This document shows positions 1-15,100 of a stretch of 64,000 bases of DNA, one piece after another. Every line of letters starts with the position of its first letter. Position 1 is the stretch's first letter. Made by a program: the position numbers and the translations under genes. This DNA is from Dichetophora obliterata (taxonomy: Eukaryota; Arthropoda; Insecta; Diptera; Sciomyzidae). The stretch spans positions 14,491,764-14,555,763 of the forward strand of contig OY986440.1 in the NCBI GenBank assembly GCA_963920525.1, given 5' to 3'. The notes under the pieces are model-generated. The model saw only the letters and a program-made list of their open reading frames with translations, did no database searches and was not told where the DNA came from.

Positions 1-1370
1 CTTCACCATTAGTAATAATATCCATTGAATAATCTCCGTTTATAGTAATAGCTTTTAATTTGCTGATATTTAATTTAAATTTGTTCATTTTTAAGTACAT
101 TCTACATTTTGTAGATCAACGTTCAGCTTCACAATGCAATCATCCACAGAATTACCTGATACAAATAAAAGTGTATCATCCGCAAAAAGACCAATCTTCG
201 CGTTACATAAAATATTTTCAATGTCATTTATATAAACAATGAACAGTAGCGTTCCAAGAATCGATCCTTGGGGTACTCCCAATATTTTGATCCGCAGCTT
301 TGAAATACAGTCTGCAGTTTTGTTTTTCTGAATTCTATTAGAGAGGCAGCTTTTGAACCATTCCAGCTCCACTCCTGTTATTCCATATTTTTCCATTTTC
401 TTTAAAATAATTCCTCTGTCTATTGTCTCAAACGCTCTCTGCAGATCCAAAAAGACAGCAACAATCACTTTCTTATCATTTATATCCGTCTTCCATTGGG
501 CGATCACAAGATTAAGAAACACTTCACAATTATGTTGTTTTCTAAATCCTGACTGATATTCTGATAGTAACTTGTTTCCCTCCATGTATGTCTCCAGTTG
601 TTTATGTGCCGCCTTTGCAAGAATCTTGTTCCCAGTCATTACCATATTTATAGGACGAAATTCCTCTGGCTTCTCCGCATTTTTCACCTTTTTAATCGGC
701 ACCACCATTGAATTTTTCCAGCACTCAGGTAATTTTCCAAATTTCAGCGACGTGTTTATTATTTGAAGTAAGCTTGGACCAATGATGTCATAAGCATCTA
801 TCATAATGTTTACCGGTAAGAAATTGAAGTCCTTCTTATTGTTCATACTTATCATTATATTTTTTAGATCGTTATTAGTTATCAGCTCAAACTTGAAAGT
901 GTTTCTAACATTATTGACTACGAAATTGTCGTATTGTACAATTGGTATCTTTTAATTTATTTCCTCAACACTTTCAATAAATAATTTATTAAGCCTATCG
1001 GCAATTTTTGTCTTGTTTGTTTCAATGTAACCACTAAAGTTAACTTTACTTATTTCATTTTATCTTCCGTCAAAACGAAATTTTTAATTGCTCTCCACAT
1101 TTCTTTTTGGTTATGCCACCGATCAATTTTTCTTTCAATAAAACTATTTTCTGCCCACGACAATTCATACACAACGTTATTAGTCCACACAGTGGTTTGA
1201 TACGATTGCGCTTCTATCCGTTTTAAATAATTGAAATGTTGATTAAACCATCCAATTTTATAAATACTTTCGTTAATAGTTCTAGTGATAACCATCTTAT
1301 TCACGACTTCATTTATTCTTTCACTGAAATAACTCACAGCTTCCTCAAAGTTCACATCATCAAAGCTATA
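1..1370 (-). mobile_element. 5'-truncated non-LTR retrotransposon (LINE), off left edge
   Basis: A reverse-transcriptase reading frame runs on the minus strand from 855 to beyond 91. It carries the RT blocks in order: FRPINM fingers, FLDLQRAFETID palm, GVPQGSILGTLLF, and the catalytic FADD box near 150-165. A second open stretch at 1355-1050 in another frame looks like the linker between endonuclease and RT. The two parts are separated by stops and frameshifts between about 1050 and 855. No endonuclease is seen upstream of 1370, so this copy is 5'-truncated and dead. The 3' end (RT thumb and tail) is outside the window. The clade is not certain; the RT spacing fits a Jockey/CR1-group LINE. 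Confidence 0.8.
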
Positions 1371-1900
1371 AATAAATAAAGGTGAGAGTTATATACATAC
1401 AAAAAATCATGAGAAAAGTGTTGAGTTTGTCCCATAACTATCCAACGGTGCACATAAGCAACATCCTGTAACTAACGAACTCGGGCACCAAGGACTTTAA
1501 AATTTTTGTCAGATCTTATTTGAGTAAAGACTAGCACATATCTGACCTCAAAAAATGTGTAGCCTCACCTATTTTAATTCGGGCATGAAAGGAAAATAGT
1601 CCCGCAAACGGTTTAAAGGCTTTTTGGCTAAAAATGCATTTTGTAGAAAAAACAAGAAATTTCTTCAGTATTTTGCACATAACTACGAAACTAATGAAAC
1701 AATTTTTATCAATTTATACTTATATAAAAGCTAATAAAATTTTCTATTTTATGCTATAAGAAAAATTGCATTTTGTTCAGTACATTTTTTTAAAAAAACT
1801 CTGCAAAGTGAAATTTTGATTAAAATTTTTTTGAAAATTTGATAACTTCAACTCACATACCCCATGTTACAAGAGCATGAATAAGAAGTTTTCGATTATG

Positions 1901-2273
1901 TAAATACCGTATTTGTCGTGGCGGCCGTAGCCTAGTGGGTAGAGGTAGAGTGCGTGGCCCCTAAGCTAAAGAACAGCGGTAGCACGGGCTCAATTCCATC
2001 TCAGACAGAAATTTTTTCAATTGAATTAATTTTCTGTTCGGTCGTCACCTCTCTGCAGACAATGGCAAACCTCAGAGAGTAACAATTGCCATGTAAAGCT
2101 TCTTGAGAACATAAGCCGTTCGGAGTCGGCATAAAACATGTAGGTCCTGTTCTCGGTCATTTGTGATCAAACATTTAGTAACACGCACAACACAATTGAT
2201 CAATAGAAGCTAGGTCAAAGTCCTTCCAAGGACTGAAATGGCCAAATTATTTTTTATTTTAAATACCGTATTT
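1901..2273 (+). mobile_element. tRNA-derived SINE (family A) with 14-bp target duplication
   Basis: The element proper is 1915-2259. It starts with a tRNA-like head holding a Pol III A box (TAGCCTAGTGGGTAG) and a B-box-like GGCTCAATTCC about 50 nt further on. A body of about 250 bp and an A/T-rich tail follow. It is flanked on both sides by the identical 14-mer TAAATACCGTATTT (1901-1914 and 2260-2273), a textbook LINE-mobilised target duplication. The insertion splits the left arm of the surrounding inverted-repeat element, so it is younger than that element. The exact duplication suggests a fairly recent insertion. Confidence 0.88.
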
Positions 2274-3200
2274 CGAGGAATTTTAGTGCAAAAATGTTGA
2301 TCTATAATTCGAAGATATATGATACGGTTTTTTTTCAAAAAAGCAACACAACTGCACAGTGAATTTTTTCGAAAAAAAAATTAATTTTATTTTTATTAAC
2401 GTAGCTACATAAGTAGGTATGTCAAAGTTATATGTATATGGTATTAGTTTTAATTGCAAGACATTAAACTTTATTATTGTAATGTGCAAATTTTTAAATG
2501 ACTAAACTCAAAGTATCGGAAAAAACGATATTTTTATTGCACTAACTCCGACCTTTTTCCCGAAATATATGAACTGTTACAAACGAAGTATGTGCAGACA
2601 TAAGTGATACTCTATTATGTGTAAAAAGTTTTTTCCTGCATCCTTCCAAAGATTGGCAAGAAAGAAAATGGCGTATCGCTTTTCTACGATAGCTTGAGTT
2701 TAGTCATTCTTCCTTGTGACAACGGATTTTATGCTATTGATCTGATATTGATTATTCTTCAAAACAACAACAATATAACAAAAGCACGGACCATAATGCG
2801 CTTGTTTTTTTAGTGGGGTAATTCACAATCTCATGAAATTTGGAAATTTTTTAAAAAATATGAAAAATTTCCTATCAATTGTGAACGGTCTTTTTGATAT
2901 AATTTGCTATAGTTTTTGCAAAACATGCAATTCACAGCTTATTAAAGAAAAGCAAAATTATTTTCCTCTGGAGATTTGGCTCAACTCAATTTCATGTCGA
3001 AAAAATCTTTAAGCACAATGAATTGGTAAATTAAAGTATAAAATTCGCTTATCTTCCATATCAGTTTTTTTCGCCTTTACTTTTTTTTATAATCAGTAGT
3101 CAGTTTGCAATTTAGTATTGCAATGTATAGTAAATCTTAGCTATAGATTTTAGTGCTGTATATATGCAATAGCGTAGTAAATACATTGATTTTTATTTTC

Positions 3201-3374
3201 TTAGTGTAGAGTAAATATATATTTTACCATTTTGCAAATGAAATGGTGCAAGACCATTTGCATTGGATTGTGAATAGCCCTAGATAGCCTTAGTGTAGAG
3301 TAAATATATATTTTACCATTTTGCAAATGATATGGTGCAATACCATTTGCATTGGATTGTGAATAGCCCTAGAT
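3201..3374. repeat. 89-bp tandem duplication
   Basis: Two nearly identical units start TTAGTGTAGAGTAAATATAT at 3201 and at 3290. Each contains the internal near-palindrome CCATTTTGCAAATG...CATTTGCATTGG. They lie inside the core of the 1595-4250 element. Confidence 0.9.
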
Positions 3375-4374
3375 GTTCTCAGCATTACGATGCATTGTAT
3401 TACATTTTACTGTTATTTTTTTTATACTGCTTTTCTGCTATGAGTTGGCCTTTTAGACCTTCGCTGGCTTTACTATACTATACAGTTTTTCAATATTTTT
3501 TCTTGTAAGGAATTTATTGAGATGCATCCTTCCTTGTGGAGTGCGAAAAAATTTTTTTGGATATTAAAAATTTTTAAAAAATTTAACTAAATAATCCAGC
3601 AGAAAGAGACATAGGGCTTCTAAATATGGTAAGTAATATGTGGACAATGGATCCAGGACAGCAAAATTGTGTTATCCAAGTATTTGAACATTACAATAAA
3701 AATCATCCGGACAACAGGAAACGTACAATACTTCGGAACTTAAACTAATGTCGTATATTTTTATATTTTTTTTTTTTTATAGTTATTTATATACATACTT
3801 ATGTAGCTACGTTTAATAAAAATAAAATTTAATTTTTTCGAAAAAATTCACTGTGCAGTTGTGTTGCTTTTTTGTAAAAATACCGCATCATATATCTTCG
3901 AATTATACATAATTTTTGCCGTAAAATTCCTCAAAATATGAAATTTACATAATCAAAAATTTCTTCCTCTCTTGTAACGCTCTTGTAACGCGGGGTAATT
4001 GAAGTTGAAGTTATCAAACTTTCGAAAAAATTTTAATCAAAATTTCACTTCAGAGTTTTAAAAAAAAATGTACTGAACCAAATGCAATGTTTCTTAAACC
4101 ATAAGATGGAAAATTCTATTTGCTTTTAAATAAGTATAATTTGATAAAAATTGTTTTATAGTTATATGAAGCAAAATACTGAAGAATAAATTTCTTGTTT
4201 TTCCGAAATAATGAATTTTTGCCAAAAAGCCTTTAAGCCGATTGCGCGACTAATTGCCGTTAGTTCATATTAAAGTGTTATATACCAGAATTCATGTTTT
4301 TAAGAGTAGAATCAGAAATCAATGTGTCCCGGCAACTTTTCGAAAAACGTTGAAAAAGTGCGACGGTCTAATAC

Positions 4375-4620
4375 ACATACAGTGGCTCACAACGAAAGTC
4401 GGGCAGGCATTTCTTAGCACTTTCGCATTGGTTTCAGAAATGAAAATGTAAGAAGAAACTTGGAGTAAATATTCTTTCAAAATGTTATTTTTTGGTGAGC
4501 AAAATTAAACAAAAAACGTAATTGAAAAATAAGATCATAACGGTAAAACAAATTTAAATCGAAACAAACCTATAAAATTGAGCTCACATTAAAAGTCGGG
4601 CAAGTCAAGAAGAAATGCAA
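4375..4620. repeat. Dispersed ~240-bp repeat, copy 1
   Basis: This block shares high identity with 62735-62945, including GGCATTTCTTAGCACTTTCG and GAAACTTGGAGTAAATATT. Both copies end with GAGCTCACATTGAAAGTCGG or a one-base variant. In this copy AAAGTCGGGCAGG near the start and AAAGTCGGGCAAG near the end are direct, not inverted. Family unknown; probably a non-autonomous DNA element. Confidence 0.75.
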
Positions 4621-5289
4621 ATCGTGGTCCTTAAACCGTTATTCCTGCTTTAAACTTTTTACTACTGTTGGAATAACTTCAGGCAAACTAGGAATGTGCA
4701 AGTCTGAGTCGAAGTAAGTCGAAAGTCGGCTTTTGATTGAAATTTTTCGACTTTTAAATATTTTTCGACTTTTAAATATTGAAAAAAAAGTCGAAAGTCG
4801 ACTATAATAATCAAAATTTACTACTTTTGAGTTTCAAATTTTGTTTTTAAAACAAAAATTACAACAAACACATAGAAATATTAAACATACTGGGTAACAA
4901 TTGTTACTTTGCCAGAATAGTGCTTGTTTTCAAGATTTTGACATTAAGAAATCAGCCTGATCCCCTTTTAAAAATTCATACAGAGCAAAGGTATAGCGTA
5001 TGGCCATCGTTATTACAAAGCGTTTGACCTATTTGGCATGTTCACATTTAAAAAAAAAAAACTTAAAACACGCCATTTGTTTCCAAAAAAGGTTCCAACT
5101 AACCACAGCTTTTTGTCTAGTTTTAAATATGTATTAAGGAATATATATTGTATACTTACAGTCAACAACATTTATTTGGTCAGATTTTGTTAAGAAAGAG
5201 AGGAGAGGAAACAACGAACAACCAAAGTATAAATTTTTGACAATAAACACTACACAAACAACGACTTTTATGTCATAACGCAGAGTTGC
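4621..5289. other. Intergenic, low-complexity stretch upstream of FoxK
   Basis: This holds repeated TCGA-rich words (TTTTTCGACTTTTAAATATT twice, 4740-4800). At 4933-4965 there is a copy of a motif (AAGATTTTGACATT...GCCTGATCCC) that recurs at 9811-9845. No core promoter element is convincing. The in-frame stop at 5230 marks the upstream limit of the FoxK reading frame. Confidence 0.5.
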
Positions 5290-8057
<2,768 letters not shown>

Positions 8058-8285
8058 ACAGATACAGATTTTCAATTTAACATTAAAAAGTTTAACAGAA
8101 ATTACATATACAATAGTTTATGGCAAAGAACTGGCGTGGTCGTTGAATTTGAGCCTATAACTGCCAATAACAGAACAATATTTCAGCATCGCAAAATGTA
8201 GTTGCAGTTGGAGTGACAACTGACGTCAATAGTATAAATATTTGAGTAAATATGCAATGTACTGCTGTCTTGCAAAAAGTTCAGC

Positions 8286-8291
8286 AATAAA
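8286..8291 (+). terminator. FoxK polyadenylation signal
   Basis: AATAAA lies 229 nt after the FoxK stop codon. It is the first canonical hexamer downstream of the stop, and no other gene on this strand could use it. Confidence 0.55.
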
Positions 8292-10025
8292 AAATAATAC
8301 TCACAATAGTAATCGATAGCATAGTAAAAACCCAATTCAGATATAATGTCCCCTAAAGATAATAAACCGCTGTGGTTGCCGTTGTTAAAGGTTTTGGTGG
8401 TTCTTGTTGCGGTTCGGTGGATCAATAATTTTTATCAGCCGCTAAAACATGAATTTTTTTTATTCATTAGTCAGAGAAACTGCTGAGCGTTCACTTTTCG
8501 TTCCCGTTTTGTTTGAATAATTTTTATATTGCACGCTATTTATTATTAACTGTAATGCTCTATGCATACATATTACATAAAACCATTTCCAGCAATTGAA
8601 TTAACGAACATCACCAACACAAACATAGACAATTTAATAATTTCTTTAAATAGCGAAATGCGAGAATTAAGATTTTGTTTTTCAAAGTATTGAATAATAA
8701 CCATACCAGTTTACAAAAAAATTTAAAAATGCCGAATTTGTATGATCATTTGGAATGAATAGATTGTTAAAAAAGTCCTTTAAAATTTTTTTATTCAGTA
8801 TTTTGTAAAACGTAAAAATCTTAAATGAAAATTTTTGTAACTAAGTACTTTGGTAATCTTTGATATTTGTGTTGACTAAAATGCTTGTTTTCAATGTGTT
8901 TTTTTTTCTATTGACAATTCCAACACAGTCTGTCTGTGCTTAGAACTTTTTAACTAAACAAAGAAGTCTAGATGATTGCATTATAAATAATGTTCTATAA
9001 ACATTTGACAACTAAAGGAGTCGTTTCGCAGAATTTTAATATCTTGAAAGAGTATGGAAAAAATAATCTTGAAAAAAATCTTGAAACCCAAAATGTTGAA
9101 AAACCTCTAGAATAGAATGTATTCCTTAATCCGCCCGCGCAACTTAAAGAATACATTCTATGCGTAGGTTTTTCTAGAATTCTTTATTTAAAATTTGACG
9201 CTTTTTCGAAAAGTATTGAAGAAAGTATAAAATTTTTTAAAAGTGTAAAATTTCAAAAAGTAAAAATATTACAATAAAGTAATGTTATGAAAAAGATGTC
9301 AAATTTTAAAGGTGGAAAATTTCGAAAAAGTGTAAAATTTAAACAAATAATGGAATAATTATATTTTAGGGCCCCCGCGCACTAACTTTTTTCATATTTT
9401 TATCATACGTATTTTATGGTCCGCTCGCAAGTGGTTTAGGAGACAAAATTCAAGAAAACTTGAAAAATTACAATTTCGTGCTTGGTTTCAGCCCGTACAA
9501 GGGTAAATAATTTTTTCTGTAAATAATTCTGCCTCAAGTCCAGTACTTCTGACTATAATTTTCTGTTATAATTTTTGTATTTTGCGTTTTATTCGACACA
9601 CTTAAAATTTTAACATGTCTATATTTTTGTGGTCGAAATTTGATACTTTTTTCTCGAAATTTGACACTTTTTCGAAATAAAGCCTTTTTAAATTTCAAGA
9701 TTTATGCATACATATTATTTTTTAGATTTTTTGTTTTCAAGATTTTTTTTTCAATATTATTTTTTTCAAGATTATTTTTTAAAAAATTTTTTTTCAAGAT
9801 ATTGGTTCTTTCAAGATTTTGACATTCAAGCAATCGGCCTGATCCCATCTAAAGGAACTCAGTGCCATACAGTATTTTTCTGAATAAAGTGGCACTTGAT
9901 TTCATGCGTTTAATAAGCTGCCGCGGCGTCAGGCTCATTCCGGTTAGTCTAATATGCACAAGATTGTTACAAAAACATTTTATAAAGAGAATGCCGGAAA
10001 TTAATGTTGTATATGTTGAAATTAC
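8292..10025. other. Intergenic, repeat fragments only
   Basis: No gene is visible. At 9098-9174 there is a hairpin (arms GAAAAACCT...TAGAATGTATTC and GAATACATTCTA...AGGTTTTTC around a CCGCCCGCGC loop). At 9425-9470 a CAAGTGGTTTAGGAGA-type motif matches the tandem repeat at 56.1 kb. The motif at 9811-9845 is shared with 4933-4965. Runs of TTTTTCAAGAT are low complexity. Confidence 0.5.
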
Positions 10026-10029
10026 AAGG

Positions 10030-10096
10030 TTGATATATATATATATATATATATATGTGTATATATATGTATATATATGTATATATATATGTACCT
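10030..10096. repeat. TA/TG microsatellite
   Basis: An uninterrupted (TA)n run is followed by TATATATG units. Confidence 0.95.
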
Positions 10097-11590
10097 GTAT
10101 TTAGGGATTAATTTAAGTAAACAAATTTAATAAAATTTCAAATCAAATTATTTAGATTATTAATAAAATCTTTATTTTCACTGTTATCTTTAAATCTTTA
10201 TATAAACAAAGTAGTTTTTTAATATTCCGGAGTTTATCTATATTTCGCACATAAGATTCCTTAAATAGCAACTCAAAATATTATCTTTAGATGTCCGTCT
10301 AAATTTTTTAACATGAAAAATTAATAGCCTATTTCTAACATTTGTTATTTTCCTGTACGAAAGAGATTATTAAAAAAAAAATTTTACCACATTGGATTAT
10401 ATTTCAATAACAATATTCTTATATCTTTTTTAATGAATTTGTGAATTTTTTTTTTAAAAATCTTGAAAAACCTCGACAAACTACTTTCAAAACAAACAAG
10501 AGCAAGAGGCTTTTAGATACAACTCTGAATTGTTGTTAAAAAATTTCTTACAAAATTGTAAAGTTATTAAACATTTATAAAGATATATGATCAAAATAAC
10601 TAATACATGTGTATTATAATGATATATGATCAAAATAAGTAATGCATATGTATTTATGAAATAGCCTTTATTAAAATAGATATAAGTCTTTAATTAGAAC
10701 ATAAATTAATGAATTTAATCAAAATAAAAATACTTAGCATTCTTTGCTAAACTATCTCTGAGGTAGGACAAGAAGCAATATAAAAAAAATAATTTCTGCT
10801 CGTTCATGCATTTAAATTTCAATATCTCAATATGTGTACGAGAAAAAATTTAAATGTTTATATAAATGTATAATTATTTTTTATGCTTAACCGTTTGTTT
10901 AATGTTTACTTTCAAATTTCTTTGAAAAATAAATTCTTTTATAATAATAAAATTATTTTGATCACAACTAGTTTGAGTTTGAATGTAAGTCTGCGTTCGC
11001 TCAGCAAAAAATTTAAAAAATTCACTTCTATTTTCAAAACAAAACAATAAATACATGATTTTTAGTATAACATACATACATGGTTTTAAATTATCAAAAA
11101 GTCCTTAAAAAATGCTATAAAATACCTTTCTTAACATGAAAAATTAATGACTGCATATTTACAAAAAATATAAAATAAAAAAATTTAAATAATCTTAACA
11201 TTTATTTATAAGTGAATGTGTGGAAAGGTATTCTCTACGTTCTCATAAAACATTCATGAGCATAACAGTTCTCTTGAAAAGTTTTTATTTTTTCTTATTT
11301 ATTTTTATCGTTTGATTTTTTACTTTAAACAGTATTATTTCAATTTTGATTTATGTAATAATTAACTCGATAAGAAGTGGATGTAATTTTTCATTTAAAT
11401 ATGATGGGAAGATTTTCCTAAAATTTACATATTGTATTAATTTAAAAGTTTAAATATATAATTTAAAATTGAATACGATATTTTATTAAAAAAACAAATA
11501 AAAATATACCATTTATCATTAAACGAACATAACTGAACACCCATAATCTGGTTACCGGGCCTCATATTGGATTAAGATATTTTTAAAGAT
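10097..11590. other. AT-rich intergenic stretch, nothing recognised
   Basis: No reading frame with recognisable content and no clear repeat boundaries. A short tandem similarity (ATATATGATCAAAATAA) occurs at about 10582 and 10621. Confidence 0.4.
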
Positions 11591-11599
11591 TATAAATAG

Positions 11600-11835
11600 T
11601 TGTTTGATAGGTTAGAACAATTAATTGCTCTAACGTTTCTTTCCAAAGAAACAAAAACAACAACGTTTTCAATATGAAAAGGAAAACATCACTAGCTGAT
11701 TTTATTGCAATTTCAGCCCTGCTAAAGGCTTCATCAGAAATCTTTGTGATCAAGTATGATGTAAACTATCAAAGATTTAAAATTTGTATTTAAATCATAT
11801 AAAATTAACATAATAAATTACAAGGTCATATAGAA
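11600..11835. repeat. Foldback unit F, single copy
   Basis: This matches both arms of the inverted repeat at 27130-28460. Shared words include TTAGAACAATTAATTG, CTTTCCAAAGAAACA, TCACTAGCTGAT, TTCATCAGAAATCTTTGT and AATTTGTATTTAAATCATAT. Here it is a compact single unit. Confidence 0.75.
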
Positions 11836-11999
11836 AAACCTTGATTATAAATATATAAATAAATATCTGTATTTGCAAACATAAAAAGTAACAGATCTCA
11901 ACAGGTAAGATCTATCACGCTTTTGGAAAAAATTATCTGACTGGCTGATTTGAATGTACATTCACAAACCTATCACAGTATAGGTAGATAACTCCAACA

Positions 12000-12106
12000 A
12001 CAAGAAAATTATTGCAACGTTTAAAAAGCAATAGGACATGACCTTGCTTGAACTTTTGCTTTTACCATCCCAAACCTATATACCAAATTTCAAGCACATA
12101 ACCCCT
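12000..12106. repeat. Satellite A monomer, left of LINE insertion
   Basis: One monomer with TTATTGCAACGTTTAAAAAG, CCTTGCTTGAACTTTTGC and TACCAAATTTCAAGCACATA. The same unit resumes at 17295 on the far side of the LINE and recurs in the array at 18190-18860. Confidence 0.8.
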
Positions 12107-15100
12107 AAGTTAGGTTAGGTTAGGTAATGGGGCTGAGGCGATAGACGACTCGTACACTTAGGCCAGTGCAGGCCCGTTGTGATACCACATGATCTCTTTA
12201 AAACCTAGTAGAGATTTACCTCAGGTAGTGAACCGTTAGGATTCCTACTATTTTTGACAGGTTTACATGTATCAGCTCAAGCAGTGAGCTGGTGCGTTTT
12301 AGGTCGTAGGTAGGCCATGTTAGCTTAGTTATCCTACATGTATCAAGGCGTTCCCAGCGTTCTTGTGCAAGACCTAAGGATCTGTTCTTGCACTGGAGTT
12401 TATAGGAGGAAATGGGTATACCAATAAAGTCCTCATTTAAGAGGGTGTTAGAGGTCGTACCCTTCCTTATTAATTCGTCGGCCAAATTGTTGCCCTCGAT
12501 ATCCCTGTGTCCGGGTACCCATATGAGGTGAATCCTGAGTAGCCTTGCCATCTCGTTAAGAGATCTGCGGCACTCAAAGATAGTTTTAGAGTTGTCAATA
12601 CTTGAGTTCAGTGCTTTCAGTGCAGCTTGGCTATCTGAAAAGATGGAAATACTTTTTCCTTCAAGGTCTTTTTGGCCTAGAATCCTAGTCGTTTCGTGAA
12701 TAGCCATCATTTCCGCTTGGTAGACACTACAATAGTTAGGAAGTCTAAAGGACGCTTCGATTTCGAGATCCTGGTAGTAGATACCTCCCTACTTGTTCTC
12801 GAAGTTTGGATCCATCTGTGAAGATTTTTATGGCGGAGGTTTTAAGGGGGATTTTGTTTGCCCAGTCTAGCCGTGAAGGGATGAAAACTACGTAGTTCTT
12901 TTCAAGATTTAAGCACGGCACTCAGTAGTCTGTTTTGTCGGGTGCAGACGAGTTCAGAATAATTGTGTGGCCGCAATTGTTACCTATCCAATTACCAGAT
13001 TCTCTAAGTCTCAGGGCTGCTGTGTTGGCACATTCCCTGGCAAAGATATCGAGAGGAGGAAGGTGAAGAATGACATTGAGGGCGCTAGTTAGGGTTGAGG
13101 TTACAAAGACCTGCGCTTCTTTGCACCTTTGCAAACTTCTGAAGTGCGGTTGCCTTATCAAGGGCCCTCCACCAAACCAGTGAGCCATTCATTAGTATGG
13201 GGCGGACAATTGCTGTATAAATCCAGCGTATTATTTTGGGGGGGAAACCCCATTTTTTACCTATAGCTTTTTTACAGGCAAATAGTGCTATGTTTGCCTT
13301 TTTAACACGTTCCTTAATGTTAACATTCAAGATAAGCTTCTTATCCAGAATAACTCCTAAGTATTTCGTGCTGTCGCTAAAGAGCAACCTCGTGTCGTTC
13401 AGACGCGGAGGTTCTAAGTTGGGGGTTTTATATTTCCTACTGAAAAGAATGAGATCTGTTTTCTCGGGGCTTACACTTAAACCACACGATGCCCATCTCG
13501 AGAGAATTAAGAGTGCTCTCTCCATGAGTTGACAGAGAGTCTGGGGAAACTTTCCGCTAAAAATGATTGCAATATCGTCTGCATAAGCAAGAACCTCTTA
13601 GCCTTCCCCCTCCATGATACGCAACAGCTTGTCAACCGTCACGGACCACAGTAGTGGAGACAAAACTCCTCCCTGCGGAGTGCCTCTGCTTACAAACCTG
13701 CGAGTGGAGGATCCCCCCAGTTCTGAGTTCACCACCCTGCCCAAAAACATCTGGTGTATAAAACTCACGAGAAAATCCTCCACCCCCAGTTCCGACAAGG
13801 CCGAGGTGACTGCACATAGAAGTACGTTATTGAATGCCCCTGCTATATCTAGAAAAGCAGCAAGCGCGTATTCTTTGTTCTCAAGTGATTTTTCAATGGT
13901 AGACACAAGAGAGTGCAGAGCTGTCTCTGTAGATTTGCCTTTAATGTAGGCATATTGGGATTTTAGAAGCCTGTCAAGTTTCGGCTTAAGAAGAAGCCCA
14001 ATAAGTCTCTAGAATTTTAACCAGAAAAGAAGAGAGGCTTATAGGTCTGAAGTCATTCGATTTAGCGTGAGAGGACTTGCCCGCTTTCGGTATAAAGATA
14101 ACTTTTGTCTCTCTCCAAGCTGTTGGAATATAGTTAAGGCGTAGGCAACCATAGTAGATTGTCTGAAGCCAGGGTACTATAGCATTGAAGCTATAGTGAA
14201 GTTGGGCTGGTATAATGCCGTCGGGACCTGGAGATTTATAAGGTTGGAATGAATAGATCGCCCATCTTAACTTCTCCTTGCTGGTCAGTTGCTCAATCTG
14301 TTGAGGCGTAAGGTCGCAGGGGGTGTTTGAAAGCTGGAAATGTCAGAGTAAACATTACCAGGAAAATGCGCATCCATGAGTATATCTAGGGTTTCGATGC
14401 ATGAATCCGTCCAGGTGCCATCTTCCTTTTGAAGAAAGCTTGGTACTGTCGGGGATTTCGATAGTATTTTCCTGAGCCTTGAAGCCTCGGAAGTACCCTC
14501 TATTACTGTGCAGAAGGAGGACCAAGAGGCCCTCTTTGCTTTCCTGATTGCAGTTTTGTAAATGCCTAGTTTGGACTTATAGCTATTCCATGAGTCCTCA
14601 CTATTGCTACGCCTTGCGTAGTTGAAGTCTCTACGGCAGTTCTTTCTGAGAATTTCAATCTCCCGAGACCACCATACGGGTTTATGGGATTTTTGAAAAC
14701 TTTTTTCGGACATGCTCTGTTTAGCGCATCCGAGCATTTTTTGGTGAAGTCTAGAACCAGGAGGTCCAAATCTTCTTTGCTAGTAACGGGGGGGGGGGAA
14801 GTGACTGAATTCAGTGATGTTTTAATAAGTTTATTATACCATCTCCAATTTGTCTTACGGAGATTTCTTATTTTTAGAGGCATGGATTGATTGGTTATTT
14901 TCCAGCCGAATTCTATATACCTATGGTCCGAGAACGAATGTTCTTTTAAGACCTTCCATGAATGAATTTCTTCTGAGAAGTTTTCTGATACTAGGGTGAT
15001 ATCCAGAACTTCTTCTCGATTTTTAATAATAAAAGTTGGCTCATTGCCCTTGTTCATTATATTTAATTTAGTGCTTAGTAGGAAGGTAAAAAGTGACTCA

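Larger units (their letters stand above)
1595..4250. mobile_element. Long inverted-repeat DNA element (foldback-like)
   Basis: About 460 bp at 3785-4250 is the reverse complement of 1595-2425 once a SINE (1915-2259) is removed from the left arm. Shared anchors include GGCTTTTTGGC near the outer end, CTGCACAGTGAATTTTTTCG and ACGTAGCTACATAAGTA near the inner end. The 1.36-kb core (2425-3785) has no long reading frame. It contains an 89-bp tandem duplication (3201-3374) and one short exon-like patch at about 3627-3748. I cannot fix the outer ends or a target duplication, because similarity fades beyond 1595 and 4250. Most likely a non-autonomous DNA transposon with long terminal repeats. Confidence 0.7.

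Noticed and set aside
12110..12125. Telomere-like TTAGG repeat
   Set aside because: Only three units, at the 3' tail of a LINE; the same CCTAA tail occurs on a related fragment at 48612. It is a retroelement tail.
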